Of a stretch of DNA of 64,000 nt, positions 36,430 through 49,735 are shown piece after piece. Position numbers and translations under genes: made by a program. This stretch comes from Melastoma dodecandrum (Eukaryota; Streptophyta; Magnoliopsida; Myrtales; Melastomataceae), in assembly GCA_029817715.1 (NCBI GenBank), contig JARUPY010000602.1, positions 2,745,501 to 2,809,500 of the forward strand, read 5' to 3'. The notes under the pieces are model-generated. The model was not told where the DNA came from and ran no database searches. It saw only the letters and a list, made by a program, of their open reading frames with translations. The stretch's first letter is position 1. Every line of letters begins with the position of its first letter.

Positions 36430-39400
36430 CGTTGTCTATGGCAAAAGGTAATCACACTGCACACCCAAAAATTGGTAGATAATGATGGACAGAACTTACG
36501 GAGAAGCATGGAGGGAATCAATAGGAAAGGGACACAATCGAAACCCCAAACCTCGAAAGAGTTGATGATGAAGAAGAAAGGATGTTGTTGGGGAGATTTA
36601 ATTCTCATACATCACTTTCTGGGCCTTTTTATTTAGCAATCTCTATAGAAGAGTTGTTTGGCTATAGGAGGAGCAGCAGGAAACAGATTCATTTGGTTGG
36701 GTGTTTGTGGGGTGATTTCGGGGACCAGTGAAATTGACTGGCATTGGTGAATGATTACTTGATTCAGATGGTTCGAATTGTTTAATAGGGTGTGACTACA
36801 CCCTCGCGAATGACGATTACCCGAGGCATGAAGGGGTTCCACCAGTCACCGAAATTTCCTCTACCGATAGGAAAAGGTAAGGTGGTGGTCTTTTGGGACA
36901 AGATATCACACAAGACATGATTTACTGATTGTGTCTGTGTGTTTTGGACTTTGTAGGTCTGAGTATATTGAGAGTGAGTTAGTGGATGCGAAGAAGAAGC
37001 TCAGAGGGCACGCCCATCATATCTAGTAACCATTAAAATATCAACGAAGTTCATGGCATCACCACATATCTGGAGAGCTACTTTCAGTCCCAAAATGATT
37101 CGCCATTCTATGGGATCACAGGCTCATGTCCAATTGTTTCCGATTCTTTGGAGGATCACTTACTTGACAGGATGCGACCCAGGGGTCTTATCCCACCTCA
37201 CTGTCCTGTTTTAGTGCATCTTGTGAATTTAATAAGCTCCATCGCAAGGCAAGTCTTTGGCACAACATGGAGACACGTTTTCCTAATAGCTCCGGACATT
37301 GGAGTCAGGAGCATTTCGATCAGACATACCTCTGTCAGGGGACAAGGTAATACTTCGGGCGAATCACTAGGCCGGTTCTGGTAGTGGGTGCATTCGGTCC
37401 GGGGTATGACTCCTTCCAACTGTACTGCCCCACGTGGCGCAATACGAAGCATGAGACAAGAACAATTATATAGGCTTCTCTGTTTGATAGAATAAGACAG
37501 CTAGTATGTGTGAAGTCATGCCGAAGACCAAATGAAGTCCATTTTCTCAATTCTGATGACATTTTCCATGGCGATTTCACGCATTTTTTAGGCCGGTCGA
37601 TGGAGAGTAATGAATGAAGGAGTTGGCTTGGTTTGAGAACCTTCATGATCATCTGATGTATCTGGGCTTAATATTCACAACACAACACAACAGATTTAGT
37701 GAATATTAAATGCTATTGTTCTTAAATGAGAGGAGAGGGTCGCTTTCTGTGAAAAGCATAAACTGTTCTCGTTTCTTTTTCCTTTCTTATCATCTGTTGG
37801 ATATCATGTGGCCATTGTCGTTCATCATTTGTCTGGTCCCATTCGTTTATTTTCTCTTTTGTGAGGCGTGCTGTTTGGCTTTTTGGACGATGCCCCCCCC
37901 CCCCCCCCCTCCAGTAAAAAGATTAATAATGATAGTATATGCTTACTCAACAAACGCCATCTGACCTGGTCGCGGCGAACCTTAGCTTAAGCTTATACCA
38001 CGAGACAATACCTGCTACACGGGCCCCTTGGCAATCGACTTGAGGGAGCACCTGTGGCTGTGAATTTGTGCCGGGGCGATCTCAAAGTCACACGTTATCT
38101 TCGCTAACATCTCAAAGGAGGCACTGCAAAGGGCCCCGAATCCGGACCTACTGTTCCGAGCTTCTCAATTGGAACAATATGAATTACCAAGCCAATAAAA
38201 CACTGACTTCCGCTGGCGTGCTCAACGGGTCACGGTCGCTGGCCGTCTCTATCGGAGCGGCTCGACCCCAAGTCGTACCTATCGTCAACCAGATGGCCAT
38301 ATCAACAGCTCAAAGGCACCATCCCCCTTAGCAGACTAGTAAACTAGGTGGATATGACACTTACATCCTGAAACACTGTTACCACCACACTTCCCTTTCT
38401 TAGCGGAGTCCCATTCCTTACCATTTATGCATGCCGTCCTGTTCCTCTTGCTTCCCACTCTCTCTAACTTCGAGTAGATAAGGAATGATCCTTTTATAGG
38501 TCAGTATACGATACGACGCAACCGATCGATAAAAAATTTAAATGCACGACACTTTAAGATGATATATATGATCGGCAAATTATATTACACGTACGTCAAG
38601 TGATCTCTATGAATTAATCATGTCACGTTAGCATATGTTCACTTATTTTCTGAAGCTTGTGACAAAAAATGATGAAGGTATGCTTCCGCGAAGAGGGTCG
38701 CCATCACGGGCGTAACGATGAAGGTGCCGATAACCATTCGTTAGTGGACACTCGTGTTCTCGGCTCGTGTGTGTGGTACTCCACATTAGGATGGCGTAAT
38801 GAGAGCATTAATTTGAATGCTTGATCAGCCAAATTCCCTGGAACTGGTGGTGCACTTCCCCCCACTCGATCATAATAGTCTTGGAGATAAACCGGAGGTA
38901 CCTTAATGGGCACAATCGAATGACATCAGGGAGTGAAAATATCTCCTACGTGATGGGGTGGGGGGATGTGAACATATTGGAATGTCGCGCGCAGTAACGA
39001 GAGCATTGATTCGAATTGTTTCCAGCTAAAATGCTAAGGAAATGGCAACATTCCTTCTCACCCACCACCTGACATTTATGTCCTTGCAGATAACGTTTCT
39101 GTTTCAGTTCATTATACTTGTAATATTTACACAATCGTAAAATCTTGAAAACGAGTCTCTGGGAAAAAAGAAAAAGAAAATTACCCAAAGTTTTTTTTAA
39201 TAAAAAGAAAGAGTTTAAGAATATCTGGGGCAATAAATATTTACAAAATAGAAAAGATTACCCAGAGTTTTCTGTCCTAAAGGGGCTCGAAAAGTCAAGG
39301 ACTCTGATCATCGTACAAAAGATAAGATGCAAGAAGGACCGATCACCACTCACTCACTCAGTCTTTGTCGAGGAGATGAGTTTTAATAGGAGGGGAAGTA

Positions 39401-41812
39401 CCTTTTTGTTTGGCACTAAAAGGATGGTTCTAATCCTGAGAATTAGTTATTTCAGCCACATAATTTTTTGAGAATAAAGCAACCTAAATATTCTTTATGT
39501 TACGTTAATACATAAGCAAATGGGGTTAATTATGAGATAGATGGATTGATTGGTGGCTTTGTGTATTACTTATCTTGCCACCGGTGAGTAGAAGGGTTTT
39601 GTTTTTGTTTTTTTGCCTTAAAAGCTGAGACAAAGCAGCTTTTTCTCTTTTTTTTTTGTTCCGACACGAGCTCAAAAGCCAATAGATGAAGAAAAACATA
39701 ATCAGAAAGAGTCGATATATACTTGCGAAGGTAAGTTTCTGGTACATGTTTTTCTTTAAATATTAATGGAATATTTCTCCCACAGATGAGACAAGCTGGA
39801 ATAGTTAGTTCATCGTATTGAATTAATCATCCATGCATGTACAAACAATGATGGGTTGCGAAGAGATATATTTATGTTTTCCTCCTCTTGTTTCGAAGAA
39901 ATAGGGAAATTTTGTCAAAAAAGAGAATGATTGTCTCTCCATTCCCACAGGTTTCGTGTTCTGACCAGTAACTAATATATTTCGACTCATGACGTCAAAT
40001 AATGTTCCCATCACAAGTATTATTTGTTTTAGTGGCTTCAGGCGCGAAACCATATTCCCTTATCCATCGTTGTTGTAGTCATTTGGGGGCCTAGTTTTTT
40101 AAGGTTTTTCTTGCTGTATTTTAGAGTTTCGTCCAGATTAATCCAAACGTAATTCAAATAGTATACTTGATTTTTATAGATAAATCTACCGACGAAAACA
40201 ACGGTATTCCCAAAAGTTTCGAACTCGGAGAACTTATCAAGCGATTCCAAGTCGCGGACGCGTTGAACCAAGCGTTGGTTTAATTATATGGGCACTCGCC
40301 AGGTTTCCTCTTCTTTTCTTTTTATTCATTTTTTTTTTCTGGGGTTTCTGCCTTTGAATCTAAAGCACATAAAAGACCCGTAGTTGTTGCAACGAGGAGA
40401 AGCCTGTGAAATGATGACTTCATTGGAAAAAAGAATTGATTATTATAAATATCGAGTTTCATAATGTAGTTTAGAGCAACTGTTGTCATGCATCATCAAG
40501 TAAATTAAATCGGTGCGGTCGAATAAAGCGGTCTGTCAGAAGTTAGATATGTCAGTTTCAGGGGAGACGGTTTACCCTAAAAAGGTTCATCAACTCGTAC
40601 TAGGTATAAATATCGCATGAAAATAGCTCATAACATAATTTGATCATGAATCTTCTTCACCTTAGCGAGCAAATTCCACGATCAACCGAGTGCGACTCCT
40701 CCAATGCTAGCTAGCCTCTTAGATTTTCAAGCCTTGAAACCGGGAGACAAACCCTTTCCACAAAGCCTTGGTTCTTCTCGTTATCGTAATAAACAAAATT
40801 CGTTCAACCCCTTTTCTCGTAAGAAAAGAATGAATCCTATCTATAGTAAAAAATATTTATATATGCTTGAAAGTCGTATTAATTATAATGTTGAAACATA
40901 TGCGAATAAATAAAATTCTCAAGTCGAATGATTATTTAGAATCATTTATAAAGAGTAGTAGCTAGTGATGTTTAATAATCGGCAAGCGATAAGAATGTTA
41001 TTAAGTACATTGTCAAATTATTCTTAATATCAACATAGTTGTAAGTATAAGTTGGACCTTCATTATTTCATTTTTATCTTTAGCATGGAAGATACTACAA
41101 AAATGTTTTTGACATAAAAGTGCACATGGTAGATTACGGAAGCAACTACACGAGAGAATGTTTTTCGCTCGAAATAACAATGAAATTCGGGATTGTTGTC
41201 GCTGATATAACCTTGATGAGAAACAGGATAAAGCACGGTTTGGGCAGTCGAGGGAAGCGTCGTTTGTGGCTGGCCGGCTTTTGTTTCATACCGTCGATCG
41301 TCGCCGGTTTGCTTGCTCGCAGACTGGAGTTCATACATACCTGGAGAAAGGGTTGTGTTGGCCAACACAACGTCCTTGATTTAGAGTATATTTAATTCTG
41401 CTACATTTATACACAGGGAGGGAGGGAAATATTTTAGAGAACATATCTATAAAATATAATCTCAAATTGAATGAGAAATTTTTTTAGTTTAAGAAAAAAG
41501 GGGAAGAACTCGACAACTTGGGAGCGTCGGATCGTGTCGGGCTGGAAATCGGATTTCGCAGACGAGAAGAGTAAACCCTCGTTCGGATCGGATCGAATCG
41601 AATCCTCTCCCTCCAATTTGTCTTACTTCCATCCGCCGTTAGTCCCTAGGGTTTCGTTCGAGAAGAGTCGTGTGGAGCGGTTCTTCGATTGTTCTTCCGA
41701 CCTGGGAGTGTTGCCGGCGGAGGTCTTGTTGATTCATTGTCCCCCGGTGAAAGATGTTGTCCTGTTGTGGATGTGATGTGGATGCGATGCACCCATTGAC
41801 GGTATCGTAGGG
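36430..41812. other. long intergenic region, no supported gene
   Basis: The first kilobase is the presumed TCP promoter. A poly-C run lies near 37891-37908. Short open frames, for example at 37148-37384 and 38704-38913, match nothing I recognise. The final 350 bp are the leader of the DENND6 gene. That leader includes TAGGGTTT near 41647 and a 101-codon upstream open frame (41471-41776) that ends 37 bp before the DENND6 start. Confidence 0.45.
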
Positions 41813-44164
41813 ATGAGTCGGTCCCCGTCCTTCTCCGTCAAGTCGGAATCCGCCCCTACCCTCAACCCGGATTCGTTCCGGAGATGGGCGGTCGCGTTCT
41901 GCATTGCCCGTTTCGATCTCCAGCAGGGTCAGTTGGTCGAGTCCTGTTATCCTCCTGGGTGTCTAGCTCCCGAGGAGGAGCTCGAGATTGCCTACAGCTC
42001 GTTCCCGGATTCCGTATCTCAGCACCAGAATCGGTCGAGCATACACGACTGCGTCTTCTTCTTCCGGTTCAGGAGGCGTAAGGTTCCCGAGTCGTCGTCC
42101 GATGGCTCCTCTGCCAAGTACATGTATGGCTTTGTCTTTAATAGGCAGAGACACGATGAGCGGCTGAAGAGAGGTGGGGATCAGAGATCCGTCGTGATTT
42201 TGTCACACGGTCCTTACTCCAGCGTGTTCAGGCCCTTGTTGCAGATCATGGGTCCTTTGTACTTTGATATCGGGATGAAGGCCCTCGAGCACATTGCTGC
42301 TTATGTCTCACTGTGGCCGCCTCCCTTGCCCGGCAGTCTTATGGAGCTTCCCATTGGAAATGCAATGCTAAAGGTCAACTTGCCACCTGCTCATTCATTG
42401 CCTTCTGGTGGCGCGACCTCGTTAGACGAGTCTGTATCTTCTATGGCCCCTTTTCTTCCCACGAATCAGTCCGTCCCACAAGGTCTCTTTCATGATTCAG
42501 ACATCTTTGGAATATTTAGGGGTCTGTTGCTGCAGCTTTGGTGCTTGTGGGAGTTATTACTGGTCGGCGAGCCAATTCTTATAATAGCACCAAGTCCTCC
42601 TCAATGTTGTGAGGCTGTCGCGTCTATAGTTAGCTTGATTTCACCACTGCTCTGTAGTGTAGATTTTAGGCCGTACTTTACCATTCATTCCCCAGAATTC
42701 GCCCAGTTGAATGGTCTCAGAGAAGGAGAGACTTTTCCTCCCATGGTGTTGGGTGTCACTAATCTCTTCTTCCTTAAGGCTCTGCGATGCATTCCCCATG
42801 TGGTATCCGTAGGAAGTCCTGCTCCTAATGCAAATCGGTTTACATTTGCAAGTAGGTCTGCTACCGACAGGGTCTTGGCCAGACCGGAAGGATTCGGGCT
42901 TCAGCAACTCTCTTTGAGGAGGTTCTCACCTACCAACTTACTGAATGCTGTGAAAATGAGGCGTGAAGGTCCACTTTGTCTCATGACAGAGCACAAGGAA
43001 GCTATTTGGAGCACCTATGTTCCCGTGACAAAGCCCGACACTTCTATCCTGAACAGGCTGGTCGACGCAGGGATGTCGCCCAGGGTGGAGGAGTCGATGT
43101 CAGTGGTGAATAATGAGATCTTACGCAGGCATTTTCTGGAGCTCACTACAAACTTTTTGGCTCCATTTGGTCCATACTTCAAGGCCACTGCACCATCCGA
43201 AGGAACATCTCCTTTCGTTGACCCTCCTCCTCTTACTCCTTTCGATGGTGAAGAGTTCATAGCAAATTTAGCAAATAGGGGGCCTGGAAAATTCTTGATG
43301 AAGCGGATGAAGTCCAATTGGCTGGGCTTATACAGGTATGTTGCAGAAGATTTTCCGTTCATGGATTGGGACTTGCTCTTAATTTGAAATGAATCGAGAG
43401 AGGAGATCTATGATATGTTGTTTTCTCTGGCAGACGTTTTCTGAAAGGACCCAACTTTTCGACCTGGTTCCGGAGGAGGCGTGCTGTGGCTGAACAAGAG
43501 CAACAGAGACTCTGGTGGCAGGCTAGATTGAAGGCTGACATACAACAGTTCATCTCTAAAATGCCAGAAATAGAGATAGTTGATTCTTTCAATGCTATTG
43601 AGAGACATCTTAGGAGTGAATTTCAGGTTGTCTTCTTTCTTGAGTTTTGTGCTACAACTTTTTTCTTGTTAGCGACCCCATGTGTCATAACTCATTTTTG
43701 TCATGACATTTCTCACAGTCAATCGTTACCCTTTGCTTTTTTAGCTACTGAGGAAGGGATTGTGTAACCGATCCAGCCTAGTTAGATCTAGAGATTCTAC
43801 TGGTAAATATAGGGCTACTGATAGCAAAGCTAAGAAGTAGAAAATTTGACTGTTCTAGTTTCCTATAGAACAATGTACTTGAGGGCAAGCTTTTGCAGAA
43901 AGAAAACATAGATTTGACATGAAAATGCTGACTCTCCTCCTTACCCAGCTAGACTGGATGCTTACTACTGACAATGGTTGGCCTCCTATGGCTTTTTCTG
44001 ACACTCCGTTAATTTACCTATAGGTTGGGGTGGAGGACTCTGCTGCAACTAGCCAAAAACTGAAGGGCGATCTGCTGGCCATTTTTAGTGCCCTTCCTGC
44101 GGATATGCAGCAGCTCCTGCTCATGAACCCCCAGACAGCAGCTCTCCTTGATTCTCCACGTTGA
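41813..44164 (+). CDS. DENND6-type DENN-domain protein (AVL9/DENND6 group)
   Basis: DENN proteins are Rab guanine-nucleotide exchange factors; DENND6 acts on endosomal Rab14 in animals, while the plant role is less known. Exons 41813-43335, 43434-43626 and 44024-44164 join in frame with GT-AG introns, giving 618 residues, the usual size. The uDENN/longin-like start reads RRWAVAFCIARFDLQQGQLV and ESCYPPGCLAPEEELEIAYS. The core includes HGPYSSVFRPLLQIMGPLYF, LLQLWCLWELLLVGEPILII and APSPPQCCEAVASIVSLISP. The C-terminal exons read FLKGPNFSTWFRRRRAVAEQ and end ALPADMQQLLLMNPQTAALL before the stop at 44162. The first ATG follows a GC-rich leader with an upstream open frame, which might limit translation. 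All key segments are intact. Confidence 0.93.
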
Positions 44165-45129
44165 CTCTGGATATTTCGGCATCTGATCGTAGGAACTATG
44201 GCCCTCAGTTCCCTGGCCAGTTGTGTAGCCCCGACAACGGCTCCTGAATTCTCCTGTTGGTTGAGTTCCTTTGAGAATGGCGTGCTATTCTTCAGAAAGT
44301 TGTTAAGTTGGTTTGGCCAACTTAACTTACTAACCATTGTTTTGAGGTATTGCTCATCTCTTGAAAACATGCTGTCTCTGCCGGAGCTACTCTTGACTGA
44401 GCCTTCTGATTATCGGCTCAAAACAGGTAAAAAGAATCCGGAACCAGTTCCGGGAACTATATCCCTCAGGACGGCAAAGCATAGATTATGTTATATTATG
44501 GCTGAGGTAGGAGAAAATGGTGTAAACATCGAGGCACAATCCCGAAAGGCCAACCCGATCCTCCAGTTATTGCCTTTGAATTGTATGGCCAGGCTCTCGT
44601 CGACCCTCTGTTACTTTCATGGCCAGTTCGTTCATAGTGAATGGGGATGTGTCTTCTGTACAATAATTATTTGTTTCACGGATGCTCATTTTTTATTGAG
44701 AGCCAAAAGATGCTCTAATGCTTTGTATGATTAGATGATGTATTGTGCAGTTTTTCTTTTTCAGAGGAATGAGATTCCCCGACCTCATCCCAGGCCCTAT
44801 CGAACCAATGCGCCGCATGGCTCCTAGGTTTTTTCAATGCTTTGCTGAGCCACGGAAGAATTGTTTCTTGTCCCGCCCAAATACTGAAGAAATGCAATAT
44901 GAAAACTATATTGGCAGGAGAAGTCAACATCAATGAACAAGGAGACTGCTGATTAAAAAGACGGTACCCTGTAACATTATATCTATATGCATATGTAGAT
45001 ATATATCAGTACAGAGGCACATCATTGACTAAAACCTCATGGGAGAAGAAAAGCTTCCTGTTTTATGTGCCCCCTACACATATATTACCTGCATTGATAT
45101 ATATATACACCCAGACCGAGACTTGCATG
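44165..45129. other. DENND6 3' flank
   Basis: A chance open frame of 178 codons (44198-44734) lies in the 3' region. It resembles no known family, so I treat the stretch as 3' untranslated and intergenic. TATATA-rich sequence around 45000-45110 separates it from the minus-strand lipase relic. Confidence 0.5.
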
Positions 45130-46806
45130 CGATCAAGTCACTAGGAACTTGTACTCATTCTCTCCTTCCCGGCTGATTTCACATTCCACAGACTAGGTGG
45201 GTGATTTCTGCTTGGAGATACGACCAACAGCAGCAACATGACATAGGCTAACAACTCCTCGCTGTGAGAGAATATGAAGTCCAGGTGGGCAAACTCAAAC
45301 TTCTTGTATGGCACGTCGACGCCAGCCTCCTTCATTAGCTTGTAATGCTTCCTCACCATCAATGGCCTGATTACCTTGTCTTTCCTCCCCACAACCAGGT
45401 CGACAGGGATGTTGATGAGGTCATAGCACTCACCCAGATCCGGTGGCTCTGGAGTACCATAGATCTGTGTTGGTAGAGGGACTCCTGTAGTCAAGCATCC
45501 TGAATCTCTACAATGTGCCGCATGGCTCCCACAAAGCTTGTAAGGCTGGTCATCCCCGCAGTACTCCTCGATACCTGCGCTGCTGAGCTCGAGTTCGGTC
45601 GTTTTAATATCATGAAATCTTCTCTATCGTTGCAGGGACATCCTTCGTCCCATGCTCATTGATTTGAGTACTTCCAATACCATCAGTTGTCATTGATCAC
45701 TTTCAATACCTTCAGTAGTTACCGAAATTAACCACAAGTAATGGAAAAATTAGACGAATAGTCGTTTCTCGTGGAGATGAAAAGGAGAGGCGTACTCCAT
45801 TGAAGAAATCCCCCCTGTCTACATGTTCCCGGGAAACGAGACCACAGAAATCACCAAGATATACATCATATCCTAGGGGAACATCGGAAAACACAGCATA
45901 CGTTATCAGACAAATGCAGTACTCGACAAAAAACAAAAGCAAGCTTTCAAAAATTCAATGGATTGAAGGAAATGTTTCCATCCCTTAAATTAATAGATTA
46001 TGTTATCCAATGTCCTAAGCAATGATTTATTCATGATCTCATCTTTCTGATTCATGTCGGAATTTATGTTTGCACAGTCCATAACTACAGATTTTTCAGT
46101 GTTTTCTCCAGGTGCATATTCGTTGGTGCTTCTGCAAGTTGCTCACTCAAAGAGGAAGCTTACCCATTGGAGGAATACAAGACGCCATGCTGCAAAAACA
46201 CGGATTTATGAGCCACATGCCAGCAACATTACCAAACCATAAGGCCTCTGGCCTGCATCAACCTATGTTCTCTGTAAGGGTTATCAGAAAAACACCTTGG
46301 AATTCTCTCCAAGAGAAGCATGTACCAATCATCAGCGGCAATTTTTCTAGCTTCATATCGTTGCCTAAATTGAACAGCAGATCAAAAAATGAAAAACATA
46401 TCCATACAAAGGGAACCAAAGGCCCTGATACAACTTCCTCTCGCCCAAGGTCAACAAATGATCAAATCGGTAATCAGCCATTAACTTTGCATCTATCTCA
46501 ACACTACCACCAGAACTATCAAAAGTAACGAGAAATCTTAGGGTTAGTCGATCACAGGTCAGGACACAACAAACACCGGCCATCAATCAGCTGAGGACAA
46601 CGACAGATAGCAGGATCGCCTTCAACATTCCCTAATCAATCGAGCCCGGCCGACGATAAGAAGCGGGCAGCAATAAGATCACCACGGATCGATTCAGGGC
46701 ACTAAACGGGTAACGAAGAGGGAGGGAGAGAGAGAGCGAGGAGAGGGGGAATCATGGACTCAACTCCATTGGAGACGGCTAGGGGGTAACCGACGAGCCG
46801 CTGCAT
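45130..46806 (-). pseudogene. alpha/beta-hydrolase (lipase) gene remnant
   Basis: The last exon is clear on the minus strand: YGTPEPPDLGECYDLINIPV, DLVVGRKDKVIRPLMVRKHY, KLMKEAGVDVPYKKFEFAHL and the catalytic-His surroundings HLDFIFSHSEELL. Just upstream, RFRMLDYRSPST is readable in a different frame, so a frameshift lies near 45462. The nucleophile GxSxG exon and the bulk of the enzyme are absent. At 46806 a possible first exon reads MQRLV-GYPLAVSNGVES, weakly like the start of plant lipases of this group. Between them I find no other exon. A gutted relic, tail-to-tail with DENND6. From memory, Arabidopsis keeps a DENND6-like gene beside such a lipase, which would make this an old syntenic pair. 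Confidence 0.65.
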
Positions 46807-47002
46807 CTTCCGGCCACCAGCGTGTCTTCCTCCAGAAGCTTAAGCTTCTTTTTCTTCTTCTTCTACAAACTTGAAGAGAAAGAGGACACGCGGACAAACC
46901 TAATCATTATCCTCGGGCTATTGGACGCAACATCACATCAATTACGTCTGGTAAAATATAATAAGTTGGTGCGCATAGGCAGCAAGCATAATTCTTCAAG
47001 AT

Positions 47003-48119
47003 TTGTTCGGTGACGAGAGAGGATACGAGGAAAGTAAGAGGATCCGTCAATTAGTCCGGACACTTGTGGCAGGACCAGATTGGGAGCGAGAGATTCCTAT
47101 TTCAAGGAGCGGTCCCCGGATAATCTCTTCCGGTCGATGCATTCTCCACCCCACATAGGTTCGGAACACCGATCGATTTTTTTCCCTCAGTAGTCCTTCC
47201 CCTTCTTTCTGAAACCGTTTGCCCAAACGAATAATCGGAGGTGGTGGTGGTGGTTCGGGTCTAATAATATCGGTGCACTTTTGTGGAAGAAGTTGGAGAA
47301 TTGTGTCCTTTTATCGTGTGAAAGAAAGTTAATTCGCCTTGCACCGTTGTTGAATTTTTTATTCCCAAAATACCTCAACTTGTTCTCCTTCTGTTTCTTC
47401 TATTCTATTTTAGTCCCAAATTTCTTAATTTCTTTCAATCTAGTCCATCTAGACAAATAGAAAATTAAACCTTAAGCGGGCTCGGATACCAATATGATAA
47501 TCAGGAGTCGAACTTAGAAGATTTTCATGTCGCATGTTGTTTGCCATTAACAAACATGATTTCGGATCCAAAACCGGAATCGGATCCAACGCCCGTAAAA
47601 CATTGACATGAGTCCAGAGTCATGCCCGGATCAGGTTCAACGCGCGTTAAACAAAAGCTAAACTTTTGGAGCAAACGCCACCTTTTCGCACTCATAGATG
47701 TAAGAGTTAGTAATTAGGAATCCCCAAATCAACTGTTTTTTTCCGACTTAAACAACTTTAAAAAATAAGTCAGCGGCGACTCCGTAATAGTTTACCTAGG
47801 TTAAACAACAACATTTTTCTACGAAACCATTTTGGATGAGGAACTGACAACACGAGCTACTCCCAATTTCTCCTAAAAGTTCCTCCTTTAGATCAGCCCA
47901 GTTAGGAACTCAGGGAGGAATCGTCCAATTCCCTTCCGCAGCGTTCGACGCTCGAGTCTTGACGTCGACCTGTTGGGCATTGCGGAACGAGCCCGAATCC
48001 TCAGGTCATTCTAATAGCCGCGCGCATGCTAGGCCGGAAAGCGCCCGTACAGTCAGCCTTACAAAAGTCGACTTTCCTTATACTAAAAAAATGAAATTTT
48101 TATGGAAGTCGGCTTTATA
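47003..48119. repeat. tandem unit copy A (truncated at its left end)
   Basis: Aligns in direct orientation with copies B and C from a GACGAGAGAGGATACGAGG-like start onward. It carries a PBS-like site with one mismatch at 47481-47492. After GATCAGCC it keeps about 190 bp that copy B lacks. Its left part, the AAGGCCGACTT hairpin region, is missing. No coding potential. Confidence 0.88.
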
Positions 48120-49571
48120 AAGGCCGACTTGTATTGAAATTGGCAGACTTGTATTGAAATTTAATTTTTTTGCCAAGTGTCATGAAGTCGGCATTATTTG
48201 GAAAGGATGTCATGAAGTTGATATTTGTAAGGCCGACTTCACTTTTTTCATAATAAGCTCGGCCTTAGAAAGGCCGACTTCCCCAATGACCGAAGTCGGC
48301 CTCTGTGAAGTCGATTTCACGACGTTAGTTGACGAATTTTGAAACTTAAGAGTTGCGAAGTAATTTGAAAACTAAAACCAAAACTCACCTGGATTGGATG
48401 AAAGGAAATCCAAGATATAAATGGGAAATATCAGCATAAGTCTTAAAAGTTGTCAAGAGAGAAAAAAACGAGAAATCCAGAACAGGAGGACAAAGGGCTT
48501 TTACTTGTGTTGTTAATAGTACATGGGCAAGGCGTCAGTGAGTATTCTCATTATTAACAAGGAAAGACGAATAACTGGTCGGTCATATGATGAAACTAAT
48601 ATGATTTGATGATTTTAATCAGGAAGCTAACCATCTGTTCGGGAGTCCGATGTAAAGAACAGGACGAGAAAGGATACGAGGGAAGTACGAGGATCCGTCA
48701 GTTAGTCCGGACACGTGTGGCAGGGACCCCAGATTGGGAGGGAGAGATTCCTATTTCAAGGAGCGGTCTCTGGAGAATCTCTTCCGGTCGATGTATTCTC
48801 CAATCCACACGGGTCGGAACACCAATCGATTTCTTCCCCTCAGTCGTCCTTCCCTCTCTCTCTGGAACCGTTCGCCCAAACAAATAATCGGAGGTGGAGG
48901 TGGTGGTCCGAGTCTAATAACATCGGCGCGCTTTTTTTCTTGTGTGGAAGAAGTTGGAGGAATGTGTCCTTTTACCGTGTGAAAGAAAGTTAATTCGCCT
49001 CGTACCGTTGCTGAATTTTTTATTCCCAAAATACCGTAACTTGTTGTCCTTCTGTTTCTTCTATTCTATTTTAGTCCCAAATTTCTCAATTTCTATCAAT
49101 CTAGTCCTTCAAAATAAATAGAAAATTAAATCTTAGGCGGGCTCTGATACCAATATGATAACCAGGAGTCGAACTTAGAAGATTTTCGTGTCGCATGTTG
49201 TTTGCCATTCACAAACATGATTTCGGGTCCAAAGCCTGAATCGGGTCAAACGCCCGTAAAACATTGACATGAGTCCGGAGTCATGCCCGGATCGGGTCCA
49301 ACGCCCGTTAAACAAAAGCTAAACTTTTAGAGCAAACGCTACCTTTTCGCACTCTTAGATGTAAGAGTTAGTAATTATGAGTCCCCAAATCAACTGTTTT
49401 TTCCTACTTAAACAGCTTTAGAAAATAAGTCAGTGGCGACTCCGTAATAGTTTACCTAGGTTAAACAACAACATTTTTCTACGGAACCATTTTGGATGAG
49501 GAACTGACGACACGAGCTACTCCCGATTTCTCTAGAAAAGTCCTCCTTCAGATCAGCCTTTAGGTTTTATA
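48120..49571. repeat. tandem unit copy B (complete, 1452 bp)
   Basis: Runs from AAGGCCGACTTGTATT through the hairpin region, the block CGGACACGTGTGGCAGGGAC, the PBS-like site at 49141-49152 and on to AGATCAGCC. It contains a 20-bp internal duplication near 48131-48160 relative to copy C. Non-coding on both strands. Confidence 0.9.
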
Positions 49572-49701
49572 AAGGCCGACTTGTATTGAAATTTATTTTT
49601 TTCGCCCAGTGTCATGAAGTCGGCCTTATTTGGAAAGGATATCATGAAGTCGATTTTTGTAAGGCCGACTTCACTTTTCTCATAATAAGCTCAGCCTTAG
49701 A

Positions 49702-49735
49702 AAGGCCGACTTCCCCAATGACTGAAGTCGGCCTT
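49702..49735. other. perfect 11-bp stem hairpin
   Basis: AAGGCCGACTT, a 12-base loop, then AAGTCGGCCTT. The same motif occurs in one orientation or the other at 49572, 49617 and 49661. Copy B has the equivalent hairpin at about 48270-48302 with a slightly shorter stem. Confidence 0.85.

Noticed and set aside
36226..36636. 136-codon plus-strand frame over the TCP gene
   Set aside because: Antisense shadow of the TCP coding exon and its upstream region.
37891..37908. Poly-C run as a functional site
   Set aside because: Simple homopolymer, like the poly-G at 4814-4826; no associated structure.
44198..44734. 178-codon frame after DENND6
   Set aside because: It starts right after the DENND6 stop, matches no family, and has no codon or motif support; likely 3' untranslated sequence.
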